NCBI RefSeq assembly: GCF_018141425.1
Contig: NZ_CP058561.1
Span: forward strand, 5,394,001 to 5,458,000
From: Vallitalea guaymasensis
Lineage (GTDB): Bacteria > Bacillota > Clostridia > Lachnospirales > Vallitaleaceae
Direction: 5' to 3'
DNA length: 64,000 bases
The notes below the pieces were generated by a model. The model was not told the DNA's origin. It ran no database searches and was given only the letters and a program-made list of their open reading frames with translations. A program made the translations under genes and the position numbers. Below, piece by piece: positions 47,669 through 57,198 of the stretch. Every line of letters starts with the position of its first letter. Positions within the stretch are counted from its first letter, which is position 1.

Positions 47669-48481
47669 ATGACAAGATTATTATCCCTAATATTAGTGAT
47701 TCCATGTTTCCTATATTGTATTTCAACTAGCACACTGTTTAATAATTCCTATGGAGTTTTCATTGGTTCTTCTCCCGAATCATTGAATGATTTTATTGAT
47801 TTTGATGAAATTGTTATTGATGCTTTCTATTATGATAATGAACAGATATCAACTCTACATAAAGAAAATGTTAAGGTATACAGCTATCTTAATATTGGAT
47901 CAATCGAAGATTTTCGCCCCTATTATAATTATTTTAAAGATATGACTTTAGATGATTATGAAAATTGGCCTGAAGAAAAATGGCTGGATTTGACCAACGA
48001 AGAATGCCGTAATTACATTGTAGATGTTCTTGCCAAAGATTTGTGTAATAAAGGTATTGACGGTTTTTTCCTAGATAATTTGGATAATTATTATGTATAT
48101 AATAATGACGAGGTATATAATGCTTTGTTGGATATAATAACACGTCTGAACAAACAATATAATCTACCTCTTATTGCTAATGGTGGATATGAATTTTTCA
48201 ATGAATCCCTAGATAATGATATTGATGTTTCTAATTTGGTTTATGGTGTTAACCATGAATCTATTTTCAGTAAAATTGACTTTGATAATAATGAATTGAT
48301 TGAAAACGATAAAGAAGATTGTGATTTCTTATTAAATCACATTGATAGACTTAATGAAAATGGTGTAAATGTATATATTATTGAATATACCTCCAACAAA
48401 AAATTGCGCAAAAAAATCTCTAGATACTATACAAAAAAAGGGTACAGTTATTATATCACTGACAACATTGAATTAAATTAA
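47669..48481 (+). CDS. Secreted GH114/GH166-type polygalactosaminidase-like hydrolase
   Basis: 270-residue protein with an N-terminal signal peptide (hydrophobic 4-18). The rest is a compact TIM barrel of the endo-alpha-1,4-polygalactosaminidase type: VKVYSYLNIGSIEDFRPYY, KWLDLTNEECRNYIVD, CNKGIDGFFLDNLDNY and LPLIANGGYEFF. The hydrolase domain of PelA belongs to this group and cuts GalNAc-rich Pel. Here it is a stand-alone gene diverging from the operon, so polymer release or turnover can be regulated separately. AAAGGA lies nine bases before the ATG. Confidence 0.88.
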   Translation: MTRLLSLILVIPCFLYCISTSTLFNNSYGVFIGSSPESLNDFIDFDEIVIDAFYYDNEQISTLHKENVKVYSYLNIGSIEDFRPYYNYFKDMTLDDYENWPEEKWLDLTNEECRNYIVDVLAKDLCNKGIDGFFLDNLDNYYVYNNDEVYNALLDIITRLNKQYNLPLIANGGYEFFNESLDNDIDVSNLVYGVNHESIFSKIDFDNNELIENDKEDCDFLLNHIDRLNENGVNVYIIEYTSNKKLRKKISRYYTKKGYSYYITDNIELN

Positions 48482-48493
48482 AACGTTAAAATT

Positions 48494-48537
48494 AAAAGGT
48501 GCTGTCGTCTCCAAAAATGTATCCGACAGCACCTTTT
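48494..48537. terminator. Bidirectional terminator between hydrolase and flavoprotein genes
   Basis: Perfect 14-bp stem AAAAGGTGCTGTCG/CGACAGCACCTTTT with a 16-base loop; A-rich on one side and T-rich on the other, between converging genes. Confidence 0.92.
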
Positions 48538-48542
48538 ATCAA

Positions 48543-50138
48543 CTATTTATTTATAGTCCTATTTGTTACAGCTTCAGCAACTTTAATTCCATCCATAGCA
48601 GCTGACATGATACCACCTGCATAACCTGCACCTTCTCCACAAGGATATAATCCTCTTATATTACTTTCGTAATCCTTATCTCTAATAATTCTTATAGGCG
48701 AAGAAGATCTGGTTTCAACCCCTGATAAAATAGCGTCTTCTCTTCCAAATCCCTTGATTTTCTTATCAAAAGCTTTAATCCCCTCTTTTATGGCATCACA
48801 AACATAATTAGGTAAACAATCATTAAGATTAGAAAGGGTTGCTTTATCACCTAAGGAAGGATGAACATCACCAATGTTTGTTGATATTTTATTATTCATG
48901 AAATCTACTGATTGCTGAACAGGAATATTATAATTGCTGCCTCCTGCAATATAAGCTAATTCTTCCCATTTTCTTTGAAAAGCCACACCTGCAAGTACAT
49001 CATCCTCAAAAAAATCTTCTGGAGTTATATTGACCAAGAGTGCGCTATTAGCATTATTAGCATTTCTTAGAAAATTACTCATACCATTAGTAACAACTCT
49101 ACCCTCTTCTGAACTAGCATTGACAACATACCCTCCTGGACACATACAGAATGAATATACTCCTCTTCCATTATTACAATGATGTGTTAATTTATAATCA
49201 GCAACTGGTAAGTTCTTATGTTCATAACTATTTCCATATTGTGACCTGTTAATTAAATCTTGAGGATGCTCAATCCTAAGCCCAATAGCAAATGGTTTCT
49301 TTTCAATAAGTATATTATTATCCTTTAACATGGTAAACGTATCTCTTGCACTATGTCCTATTGCAAGAATAACATTCCTAGACTTTATCTCACTTGTATC
49401 ATTAACAACTACTCCAGCTATACAACCTTCATCAACTAACAAAGATGTAACTTGATTGTTGAATCTTACCTCTCCACCTAAATCAATAATTTTCTTTCTA
49501 ATGTTTTTTACGACTTTCCTAAGATAATCAGTACCAATATGAGGCTTATTATAGTATAATATCTCTTCAGGAGCTCCACATTCAACAAATTCCTCTAGTA
49601 CTTTTCTATTTCTAAGAAATTTATCCTTAACCATAGTATTTAACTTTCCATCCGAAAAAGTTCCAGCTCCACCTTCACCGAATTGAATATTAGACTTGGT
49701 AGAAAGCTCATTTGTAGCTATAAATCGCTCCACATCCTTCACACGATTATCCATATCCTGCCCTCTCTCAAGGATAATAGGCTCATAGCCATTCTCAGCC
49801 AAAACTAGCCCACAAAAAAGTCCTGCAGGACCAGATCCAACTATTATTGGTCTATCCACAAAACTAGCATCTCTATTAGGAAATTCATATTTCTTGTTGT
49901 TAACAAAGCAAAGAGAACGATTCCCTTTCTTAGCCAATATTTTATCTTCATTATCAATCTTTATATCAAAAGTATAAACTATCTTTATATCATTCTTTTT
50001 CCTAGCATCAATAGATTTCTTCACAATCCTATAAGAAAACTTAACATCCTCATTTATCTTTAATTCTTTCCTTATTCTTCTATAAATATCATTTTCATTA
50101 TGATCAAGACCAAACTTAACTTGCTGTAGTCGTAACAT
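48543..50138 (-). CDS. NAD(P)/FAD-dependent oxidoreductase (COG2509 type)
   Basis: 531-residue flavoprotein. About 95 N-terminal residues (RIRKELKINEDVKFSYRIVKKSIDARKK) form the small domain typical of COG2509 dehydrogenases. The FAD motif PIIVGSGPAGLFCGLVLAENG follows near 97, then GEGGAGTFSDGKLNT near 152, GRGVYSFCMCPGGYVVNASSEEG near 315 and a C-terminal GLYPCGEGAGYAGGIMSAAMDGIKVAE. Widely conserved in Firmicutes; physiological substrate unknown. Separate from its neighbours by a terminator and a structured gap. Confidence 0.9.
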   Translation of the reverse strand: MLRLQQVKFGLDHNENDIYRRIRKELKINEDVKFSYRIVKKSIDARKKNDIKIVYTFDIKIDNEDKILAKKGNRSLCFVNNKKYEFPNRDASFVDRPIIVGSGPAGLFCGLVLAENGYEPIILERGQDMDNRVKDVERFIATNELSTKSNIQFGEGGAGTFSDGKLNTMVKDKFLRNRKVLEEFVECGAPEEILYYNKPHIGTDYLRKVVKNIRKKIIDLGGEVRFNNQVTSLLVDEGCIAGVVVNDTSEIKSRNVILAIGHSARDTFTMLKDNNILIEKKPFAIGLRIEHPQDLINRSQYGNSYEHKNLPVADYKLTHHCNNGRGVYSFCMCPGGYVVNASSEEGRVVTNGMSNFLRNANNANSALLVNITPEDFFEDDVLAGVAFQRKWEELAYIAGGSNYNIPVQQSVDFMNNKISTNIGDVHPSLGDKATLSNLNDCLPNYVCDAIKEGIKAFDKKIKGFGREDAILSGVETRSSSPIRIIRDKDYESNIRGLYPCGEGAGYAGGIMSAAMDGIKVAEAVTNRTINK

Positions 50139-50212
50139 CTAACTTATCCTTTCATGACTTAATTTTCTATAAAACTTATCAATAAATTACCACTAATTCA
50201 TATACATGGAAT

Positions 50213-50399
50213 ACAGAGCTTAGATGGTATAGGGGGAATATGGAGCAGTGAGCCATGGACGGCGAACTCAGCATTTAATCTGGCAGCCCAACTGGACTGT
50301 CAGAAATAATAATAAGACTCGATGTCTTTTTATTATTTAATGAACATGGACGTTTAATTAGCTGACGAAATATTCCTCCTATACCGTCTAAGCGACTGT
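50213..50399 (+). ncRNA. Probable orphan structured RNA (about 187 nt)
   Basis: This intergenic stretch folds back on itself. Bases 50218-50241 pair with 50370-50393 over 24 positions with no gap; the only two non-Watson-Crick pairs are G-U wobbles if plus-strand RNA is read, but would be A-C mismatches on the minus strand. ACAG/CTGT (50213-50216 with 50396-50399) extends the stem. Inside are hairpins 50280-50286/50297-50303 (again one plus-strand G-U) and 50304-50318/50324-50338 with a 5-base loop, and TCAGC/GCTGA (50268-50272 with 50361-50365). It is visibly richer in G and C than neighbouring gaps. A poor promoter-like pair lies upstream. Length and long closing stem recall 6S RNA, but I cannot match it to a known class. 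A MITE is the alternative. Confidence 0.6.
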
Positions 50400-51625
50400 T
50401 AGTTACTAGCATTCATACCTGCAACAACCCCCGAACTCCAAGCCCATTGCAAATTATACCCTCCACAATCACCATCTACATCTATAACCTCTCCTGCAAG
50501 ATATACATCTTTAACTTTCTTTGATTCTAGAGTAACCTCATCTATTTCACTTGTTATGATACCACCTGCAGTCACTTGTGATTGATTCCATTGATTGGTT
50601 CCAGTTATAATCAATGAGAATTTTTTTAAAATAGATACAAGCTTATTTCTTTCTTCTTTTTTAATGTCAGCAGATTTTTTATTCATTGCTATTCCCGCTT
50701 CTTTTATAATTATATTGATTAATCTTTTGTTAATGAAACCTATAAAATTCTCTTGAATAGTTTTATTAGGCATAGAAGTCAACCTCTTAAGCAAAATTTG
50801 ATCCAATTCCTTTTCTGATAAGTCATGAAAGAAATCAATATCTACACTAACTCTCTTATTATCATTAAGATAATCAGAAGCAATTCTACTAATTTGTAAA
50901 ATAGGTGGACCTGATATACCATAATCTGTAAACAATATTTCTCCGTATTCTTTCCGCATTATTTCATTATTCTCATCTATTATTTTAGCCAAAGCATTTA
51001 TTTTGACACCTTTTATTTGTTTCAAGAAATCAGCACCAGACTTAAGCTGAACCAAAGAAGGTATGGGCTTTTTAATAGTATGTCCAAGAGATTTAGCTAA
51101 TGTAAATCCGCTACCATTAGAGCCTAGGTCAGGAGAAGATTTCCCTCCTGCTGCTATAATGATTTTATTACCATAATATTTTTTATCCTTTGTATATACG
51201 ACAAAGTTATTACTTCTCTCAATCTTAGTAACTTCAGCATTGCATTCTATATTTATTTTCAATCTATCTACTTCAAGTCTTAGTACATCCAATACCGAGC
51301 TTGCTTGTAATGAATTAGGATAAACTTTTCCACTATCAACATTAATAGGATATATACCTAATTCACTAAAAAACTCCAGTGTTTTATTTACATCAAATTG
51401 CTCTAATATATTTGTAATGAAATCCTTATCTCCACCATGAAAATATTTACTAGAACAGTGCATGTTGGTTAGATTACATCTACCATTCCCTGTAGCCAGT
51501 ATTTTTTTCCCAATTCTATCTTTTCTTTCTAAGATGGTAACTTTTGCTCCATTTCTTGCTGCGACAATTGCTGCAACTAACCCTGAAGCTCCACCACCAA
51601 TAATAACAATCTTATTTTTAGCCAT
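50399..51625 (-). CDS. HI0933/BaiN-type FAD-dependent oxidoreductase
   Basis: 408-residue flavoprotein of the HI0933-like family: KIVIIGGGASGLVAAIVAARNG at the N-terminus, GKKILATGNGRCNLTN near 43, IIAAGGKSSPDLGSNGSGF near 157, FTDYGISGPPILQISR near 233 and GEVIDVDGDCGGYNLQWAWSSG near 375. Members include BaiN of bile-acid converting clostridia, but most are of unknown function and are housekeeping. Its stop codon touches the end of the structured element. Confidence 0.9.
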   Translation of the reverse strand: MAKNKIVIIGGGASGLVAAIVAARNGAKVTILERKDRIGKKILATGNGRCNLTNMHCSSKYFHGGDKDFITNILEQFDVNKTLEFFSELGIYPINVDSGKVYPNSLQASSVLDVLRLEVDRLKINIECNAEVTKIERSNNFVVYTKDKKYYGNKIIIAAGGKSSPDLGSNGSGFTLAKSLGHTIKKPIPSLVQLKSGADFLKQIKGVKINALAKIIDENNEIMRKEYGEILFTDYGISGPPILQISRIASDYLNDNKRVSVDIDFFHDLSEKELDQILLKRLTSMPNKTIQENFIGFINKRLINIIIKEAGIAMNKKSADIKKEERNKLVSILKKFSLIITGTNQWNQSQVTAGGIITSEIDEVTLESKKVKDVYLAGEVIDVDGDCGGYNLQWAWSSGVVAGMNASN

Positions 51626-51704
51626 AAAAAAACCTCACATCATATAATAAAACTATTTTAAGTTATTTATTATATGAATGCAAGGATATTTTATAAACAA
51701 TGTA

Positions 51705-54077
51705 TTATTCTTCCATGACTTCAACTTTTTTTAAGTAGTAAATTCTTGAACCAAAGTCTCCAATATATCTTACCTGATCACCAAATCCAGCTCCATTGAA
51801 TTGTTGTAAAGGCTTTAATCCAGCATACATCAAGCTATCACCATACTCATTTACCTTTTGAACATCATTTTTGTACATATAATTATCAGATATTGTTTTA
51901 TGTATAATTCCTCTTACCCCGTTGGTCTTCACATTAAAAGGTACATAATCATTGATTAATTCACCAAATCTCTCTATATTCATAAATTGTGCCCTTGATT
52001 CCAGATGATACATGTACTGTTCTTCTAAACCTTTTAATTTAATGGTTTCCAAACTTTTGTTGCTTTCTTGCAGTTTTTGATAATAGCCTACAATGGCTTC
52101 TTCTTTATCCTTAGAAACTACCATCCATATGGCATAATTTGTTTCAAATGGTGATTTAATTCTATAGAATGTACCATACTGTAATAACTTTCTATGTTTC
52201 TTATAAAACTCCACTTGTTTTTTAATAGCCTTTTTCTCAAAGTTAGAAAGATTATTCAAATTAAGTTCATAACCCAATAATCCAAAACAAGCCACGTTGA
52301 ATCTTGATTCAATACTGTTTTGTCTCAATACTTGATGTGAAGGATTAGAACCAACATGAGCTCCAAGGGTACTTAGTGGATAAATTAACGATGAACCATA
52401 TTGAATATTCATTCTTTCACCAGGGTCAGTATTATCACTTGCCCATGTTTGGGGCATATAATATAACATTCCTAAATCATACCTATTACCACCACTAGCA
52501 CAACTTTCAAATAATATATCCTCAAAATCCGTTTTCAATCTATTCAGTAAATTGTATAATCCCAACACGTATCTATGTGCCAATTCCTTTTGTCTATGTT
52601 TTGGTAGATATGAAGAATAAACATCAGTTACACACCTATTCATATCCCATTTTACATACTTGACCTTTCCCCGTCTGAAAACGCTGCTAAGTTGTTTATA
52701 TAAATAATTTATTACATTAGGATTAGCCATATCCAGCATTAATTGATTTCTTCCAAGTGATGGTTCTCTATTTTCAAGTTTTATAGCCCAACTTGGATGT
52801 CTTTTATACAAATCACTCTCTTGTGATATCATTTCAGGTTCTACCCATAATCCAAACCCTAATCCCATTTCATTAATTTTATTACTAAGACCTTCAAGGC
52901 CATTAGGTAGCTTCTTTCTATCTTCAACCCAATCCCCCAAACTAGTTGTATCATCATTACGTCCTTTGAACCAACCATCGTCTAGTACAAATAATTCCAT
53001 GCCAAGTTCTTTTGCAGTTTTTGCAAGTCTTAACAACTTCTTCTCATTAAAATCAAAATATGCTGCTTCCCAACTATTAGCTAAAAGAGGTCTTTTTCTG
53101 AATTGCCATCTCACCGGTATTAGATTATGATTAATTACATCATGAAAATTCCTGCTCATACCTCCTATTCCATTTTTTGAATAAGTCATTATCACTTCAG
53201 GAGTTTGAAATTCCTCTTTTTTATCTAACAGCCAGCTGAAATCAAATGGATTAATTCCCATCTGTACCCTAGTTTGATTATGAGGACTAACTTCTGATAA
53301 CCCTTGATGATTGCCACTGTATAATAAAGAAAAACCATAACAGGAACCATTGTCTTCTGTAGTATCAGCCTCTGATAAACACATAAAAGGATTGAGATCT
53401 GAACTTGAAGTGAATTTTTTTGAATTAATATAGTATACTCCTTTATTAAGTCTTTGTTTTTGTATATGCTTTTCTCTGATCCATTTTCCTTCAAGAGTTA
53501 TTAAATCGTAATCACAATTATCAAAATCAATATTAAAACTCATTGCCTTAACAATTTTAATCCTACCTGATTCACCATTAATAATTTTTATACTTCTTGT
53601 AATGACATCTCTATCATAAAAAACAGAATACTGTAATAATACATATACATCCATCACTTGGTCATATAACTTAATCTCCAATGACGTAACAGTGTCCTCG
53701 TTCTGAAAAGTATGTGGTAATCCCTCTATATCTTTTTTACCTTCATATATTTTATATGAATGAAATAGAAAATCACTTACTCTTGAATTATCACTAAACT
53801 CTATATGTAATGAAGGCTCTCTATAATCAGACTTACCATAAGTTGATAACTCCAATGTAGTGGTATTCAAAGAATAATGTTCATGTTTTTTACTATAATT
53901 AGTCTCGTTGCCAACTGGTGTTACATAATTATGATATAAATTACTAAAATCATCCCTGTTTCTTATTTTACGTCCATAATATAAATGTGATAAGTGATTG
54001 GACTCTAATACTTTTATGATATAACTAGTATTTGATGTTGTAAGATGAAATTCATTGTTATTATTTACATAAATCAT
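51705..54077 (-). CDS. GH36 alpha-galactosidase
   Basis: 790-residue cytoplasmic glycoside hydrolase that releases terminal alpha-galactose from raffinose-type sugars or galactomannan fragments. The N-terminal beta-supersandwich is followed by the barrel with FVLDDGWFKGR near 363, the nucleophile D478 in KYVKWDMNR, SCASGGNRYDLG near 525 and the acid/base D548 in TWASDNTD. No signal peptide. Length is typical of the 700-750 residue branch. No transporter or regulator is adjacent. Confidence 0.95.
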   Translation of the reverse strand: MIYVNNNNEFHLTTSNTSYIIKVLESNHLSHLYYGRKIRNRDDFSNLYHNYVTPVGNETNYSKKHEHYSLNTTTLELSTYGKSDYREPSLHIEFSDNSRVSDFLFHSYKIYEGKKDIEGLPHTFQNEDTVTSLEIKLYDQVMDVYVLLQYSVFYDRDVITRSIKIINGESGRIKIVKAMSFNIDFDNCDYDLITLEGKWIREKHIQKQRLNKGVYYINSKKFTSSSDLNPFMCLSEADTTEDNGSCYGFSLLYSGNHQGLSEVSPHNQTRVQMGINPFDFSWLLDKKEEFQTPEVIMTYSKNGIGGMSRNFHDVINHNLIPVRWQFRKRPLLANSWEAAYFDFNEKKLLRLAKTAKELGMELFVLDDGWFKGRNDDTTSLGDWVEDRKKLPNGLEGLSNKINEMGLGFGLWVEPEMISQESDLYKRHPSWAIKLENREPSLGRNQLMLDMANPNVINYLYKQLSSVFRRGKVKYVKWDMNRCVTDVYSSYLPKHRQKELAHRYVLGLYNLLNRLKTDFEDILFESCASGGNRYDLGMLYYMPQTWASDNTDPGERMNIQYGSSLIYPLSTLGAHVGSNPSHQVLRQNSIESRFNVACFGLLGYELNLNNLSNFEKKAIKKQVEFYKKHRKLLQYGTFYRIKSPFETNYAIWMVVSKDKEEAIVGYYQKLQESNKSLETIKLKGLEEQYMYHLESRAQFMNIERFGELINDYVPFNVKTNGVRGIIHKTISDNYMYKNDVQKVNEYGDSLMYAGLKPLQQFNGAGFGDQVRYIGDFGSRIYYLKKVEVMEE

Positions 54078-54224
54078 TAAAACACCTTCTCCTAATAGAT
54101 TTTATTAATTCTAATAAGCATGACCACATTCCCGACCAGCAAAAAAATACTCTTAATGTTGTTAATATAGATTAGTGTATCATAATTAACAATTACTGTA
54201 AACTTTCATCCTTCTCCTATAATA

Positions 54225-54267
54225 TAAAAAAGAAAGTCCATAATTATAATTCTCATAGACCTTCTTT
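54225..54267 (-). terminator. Terminator after the BofC-like gene
   Basis: Ten-bp stem AAAGAAGGTC/GACTTTCTTT on the minus strand (one G-U pair), 19-base loop, then TTTTAT. The wobble only works on the minus strand, which agrees with the direction of the gene it follows. Confidence 0.8.
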
Positions 54268-54297
54268 ATAGTAAAAATTCATGAATGATTCCTGTAA

Positions 54298-55290
54298 TTA
54301 ACTTGTATAATTTTCTAATAACCTTATAAGCTCAACTTCACTATTAACAGTTATTCCTTCTTTTAACTTATTCATCAATTCTTCTTCCAAACCGCTAACA
54401 GGCGTTTCAATAACTTTTCTTAAATAGTCTTTTAATAGATTATTCAGTTTATCTTGTTTTAAATCAGATGAGTATTTTTCGTCTTGTTTATAATCGTAAA
54501 ATACTCCCATGACACCGTTGTATTCTTTTAGAATATATTTACCACTTTGGTTCAATCTGTATAACTGCCATAATTTCTTTAGACTTTGTGACAGTTCCTC
54601 TTCACCATATACAATGATTCCATTATTGAGCTTTTCCTGTTCTTCCCAAACCAAATCATTGACTGGTATGTCAATTGTATCTCGTAGATATTCATCTAGT
54701 TCGATGTCTTCACCTTTATCTCTGTAATCATGAAATACTCCAATATTGGTATTATGTCTTTTAATAATATAATACTTATCAGAACGATCCTCGATTATTC
54801 TTCTCAGTATAACCTTTTCTGGAGAAAAAGCTATTAATTGAAATTCAGGATAAAACTCCTCCATTTGTTCTCTAGTCAGATTTATCATATAGTATGGTGG
54901 TTCAATCTCTTTTTCAATTTCTAATTTATCATCTAACGTATAATAATTTTGATATTCTATACGTGTTGAAGACATGATCTTAGGCTCTTTCACAGTATCT
55001 ACAGAAATTACATCCTCATTATTATTACTGCTTGCTATTGGTTCGATATCAGTTATTTTCTCTTTAATGTCTAAATAATTATCTCCTGAAATTAAGTCTT
55101 CTCTATTATCTTCAAAAACCTTATTCTTTATATTATCTTTTTCTATGTTATTATCAAGTACTATTTCATCATCTTGTTTATCCGTAATATCATCTTTGAA
55201 AATGTATCCATAAAATCTATTTACTGCAATAATACTTATAGCAATAATACAAATTACCGAAGCTATAACAAATATTTTCTTACTTCTCAC
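54298..55290 (-). CDS. Membrane-anchored protein with duplicated BofC-like C-terminal domain
   Basis: 330-residue protein: one N-terminal membrane segment (about 5-25), a charged linker to about 130, a segment LTREQMEEFYPEFQLIAFSPEKVILRR typical of BofC, and two copies of a roughly 75-residue domain (YYIIKRHNTNIGVFHDY near 175 and KYILKEYNGVMGVFYDY near 253), each followed by DEYLRDTIDIPVNDL-like or KDYLRKVIETPVSGL sequence. BofC in Bacillus is a forespore factor acting on SpoIVB signalling. Whether this protein has that role is unknown. The GTG start at 55290 lies eight bases after AAGGAG; an earlier GTG overlaps that site. Confidence 0.72.
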   Translation of the reverse strand: MRSKKIFVIASVICIIAISIIAVNRFYGYIFKDDITDKQDDEIVLDNNIEKDNIKNKVFEDNREDLISGDNYLDIKEKITDIEPIASSNNNEDVISVDTVKEPKIMSSTRIEYQNYYTLDDKLEIEKEIEPPYYMINLTREQMEEFYPEFQLIAFSPEKVILRRIIEDRSDKYYIIKRHNTNIGVFHDYRDKGEDIELDEYLRDTIDIPVNDLVWEEQEKLNNGIIVYGEEELSQSLKKLWQLYRLNQSGKYILKEYNGVMGVFYDYKQDEKYSSDLKQDKLNNLLKDYLRKVIETPVSGLEEELMNKLKEGITVNSEVELIRLLENYTS

Positions 55291-55380
55291 CAAAATCACT
55301 CCTTACGAGTATTTTTGGTATAAGTATTTACAATAAGTATTAATTTTATACATTTTTTAAGAATTTTTCTATAAAATAGA

Positions 55381-57006
55381 TTATTTCAATAATCTCATCT
55401 TAGTTAATAATCTAATTAGTGATTCACCCTTAGGTACTGAATATAATTCCTCTTTATCCAAACCTTTTAGTTTTATTAACAATATTAGATATACACATGC
55501 TCCTACTAAAATTGATATCAATGTGGAAATTGTATTGCCTATTCTCATTGCGCCAAATAAAGTATAGACAATATTACAGCTTAGCCCCATTACTAGTGCA
55601 GAAATAGTAGGGATTACATACGTTTTCTTTATATCAAATTTCATTCTTGTATATTTCTTGATAGCTCTCATATTAAAGAACGCTGAACTAAATGCAAATA
55701 TAATATTAGTGACTACTGCTCCTATTAGGTTAGTATCAAATACATATAAAAGTATTACATTGAAAACAACTTTGATAAGTAATGATTTCACAGCACTTAT
55801 TACAGGTACTCTTAATCTATCCATTCCTTGTAAAACCCCAATGGATATTGTTGATAAAGCAAAAAACACAACTGAAATTGAACCTATTTTAAGCAACAAT
55901 GAAGCTTTTTCAAGATTGCTGATACCAAATAGCATTCTTATTATAGGTTCTGATAATATAAATATACCTACACATGATGGAATTGCTATGAACATGGTAA
56001 ATCTAATAGCCATATTTATTTTTCTTTTAATCTGCTTTTTATCTTTCAATACTATTGATGTAGTAATACTTGGTATTGTAGCAGCAGCTAATGCTGATGC
56101 AATGGATACTGGTAAAGTAATAATAATCTTATATTTACCATTTAGTATACCGTATAAAGTATCTGACATTTCTTGGGTATAATTGTGGAAACGAAGAGCA
56201 TCATTAAACATAAACATATCTACTAAGTTAGTAAAATGAAAAGTTGCACTTCCAATTATAATAGGTACTGAAGTCAAAACAACCAGTTTTCCAAAACTGA
56301 AATGAGTAATACTTGAATCGGAATTAGTATCTTTACGAACTCTTTTTAAGAATAATTTTCTTGACATGAAATAAATACCAATCAAGGTCAATAATCCTGC
56401 AAAAGCACCAATTCCTGTTCCTAATGTTCCACCAGCAGCTCCCCATTCATAACCCCTAGTAAATAATATACTAGCTAGAACTATACTAAAAATAGCATTA
56501 AAAATCTGTTCTATGACTTGTGATATAGCTGTAGGTATCATTGTATTCATACCTTGGAAATATCCTCTCAAAACAGCCATGATTGAGAAAATAAGTAATG
56601 TTGGTGATAGAGCCCTAATAGCATGTTTAGATTTTTCACTATAAACCAGATCAGCCAATAATGACGAACCAAAAAACATTATACTTGCTGATATCAACCC
56701 AATAAGAAGTGCTATACATAATGCAGATATAAATATCTTATGGGCTTCTTTATATTTTTTTACAGCCATCCTAGCAGATACAAGCTTAGATACAGCAGAT
56801 GGAAGTCCATAGGATGATATAATCAATCCAAATGAGTATATATCAAATGCCTTACTATAGCATCCGATACCTTCCTCACCTATTGTATTTACTAATGGAA
56901 TACGATAAGCAAATCCGATTAGCCTTACTATTATACCAGCAGAAGCTAGTATTGCACCCTGCACTGCTAAATTCTTGCCTTTTCTCTTTTGCTTCAAACT
57001 ATTCAT
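55381..57006 (-). CDS. SpoVB/MurJ-type lipid-linked oligosaccharide flippase
   Basis: 541-residue polytopic protein with about 14 membrane segments, MOP superfamily. The opening KNLAVQGAILASAGIIVRLIGFAYRIPLVNTIGEEGIGCYS is typical of the SpoVB/YtgP branch, and RGYFQGMNTMIPTAISQVIEQ near 147 and the GVLQGMDRLRVPVISA motif near 390 support it. These proteins flip lipid II or related precursors; the spore-cortex and vegetative members cannot be told apart here. Single-gene unit. Confidence 0.9.
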   Translation of the reverse strand: MNSLKQKRKGKNLAVQGAILASAGIIVRLIGFAYRIPLVNTIGEEGIGCYSKAFDIYSFGLIISSYGLPSAVSKLVSARMAVKKYKEAHKIFISALCIALLIGLISASIMFFGSSLLADLVYSEKSKHAIRALSPTLLIFSIMAVLRGYFQGMNTMIPTAISQVIEQIFNAIFSIVLASILFTRGYEWGAAGGTLGTGIGAFAGLLTLIGIYFMSRKLFLKRVRKDTNSDSSITHFSFGKLVVLTSVPIIIGSATFHFTNLVDMFMFNDALRFHNYTQEMSDTLYGILNGKYKIIITLPVSIASALAAATIPSITTSIVLKDKKQIKRKINMAIRFTMFIAIPSCVGIFILSEPIIRMLFGISNLEKASLLLKIGSISVVFFALSTISIGVLQGMDRLRVPVISAVKSLLIKVVFNVILLYVFDTNLIGAVVTNIIFAFSSAFFNMRAIKKYTRMKFDIKKTYVIPTISALVMGLSCNIVYTLFGAMRIGNTISTLISILVGACVYLILLIKLKGLDKEELYSVPKGESLIRLLTKMRLLK

Positions 57007-57118
57007 CTTTACACCTCAAAAAAAAATATATCTAATATATTTTATACTATAATTTTACATTTTTCAAATTAAGTTTACATTATAATTTATATAAGTTATG
57101 TAATTATTAAAATAAACG

Positions 57119-57162
57119 AAGCTATAGTATCAGCTTATATTGTTGACTAATACTATAGCTTT
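57119..57162 (-). terminator. Terminator after cdd
   Basis: Twelve-bp perfect stem AAGCTATAGTAT/ATACTATAGCTT with a 19-base loop. On the minus strand it is followed by CGTTTATTTT, downstream of the cdd stop. Confidence 0.8.
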
Positions 57163-57198
57163 TATATCAATCTTATTAATAATGATCAAAAATTATAG

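Noticed and set aside
50213-50399. Assignment of the structured element as 6S, SRP or RNase P RNA
   Set aside because: Length suits 6S, but I see no diagnostic sequence. The SRP helix 8 and RNase P core motifs are absent, so it is left as an orphan.
55658-56182. Plus-strand open frame of 174 codons inside the flippase gene
   Set aside because: It lies antisense to a clear polytopic membrane protein and has no ribosome binding site or recognisable domain. Similar antisense frames at 1553-1966, 25288-25671, 26864-27229, 30957-31277 and 57140-57574 were dropped for the same reason.
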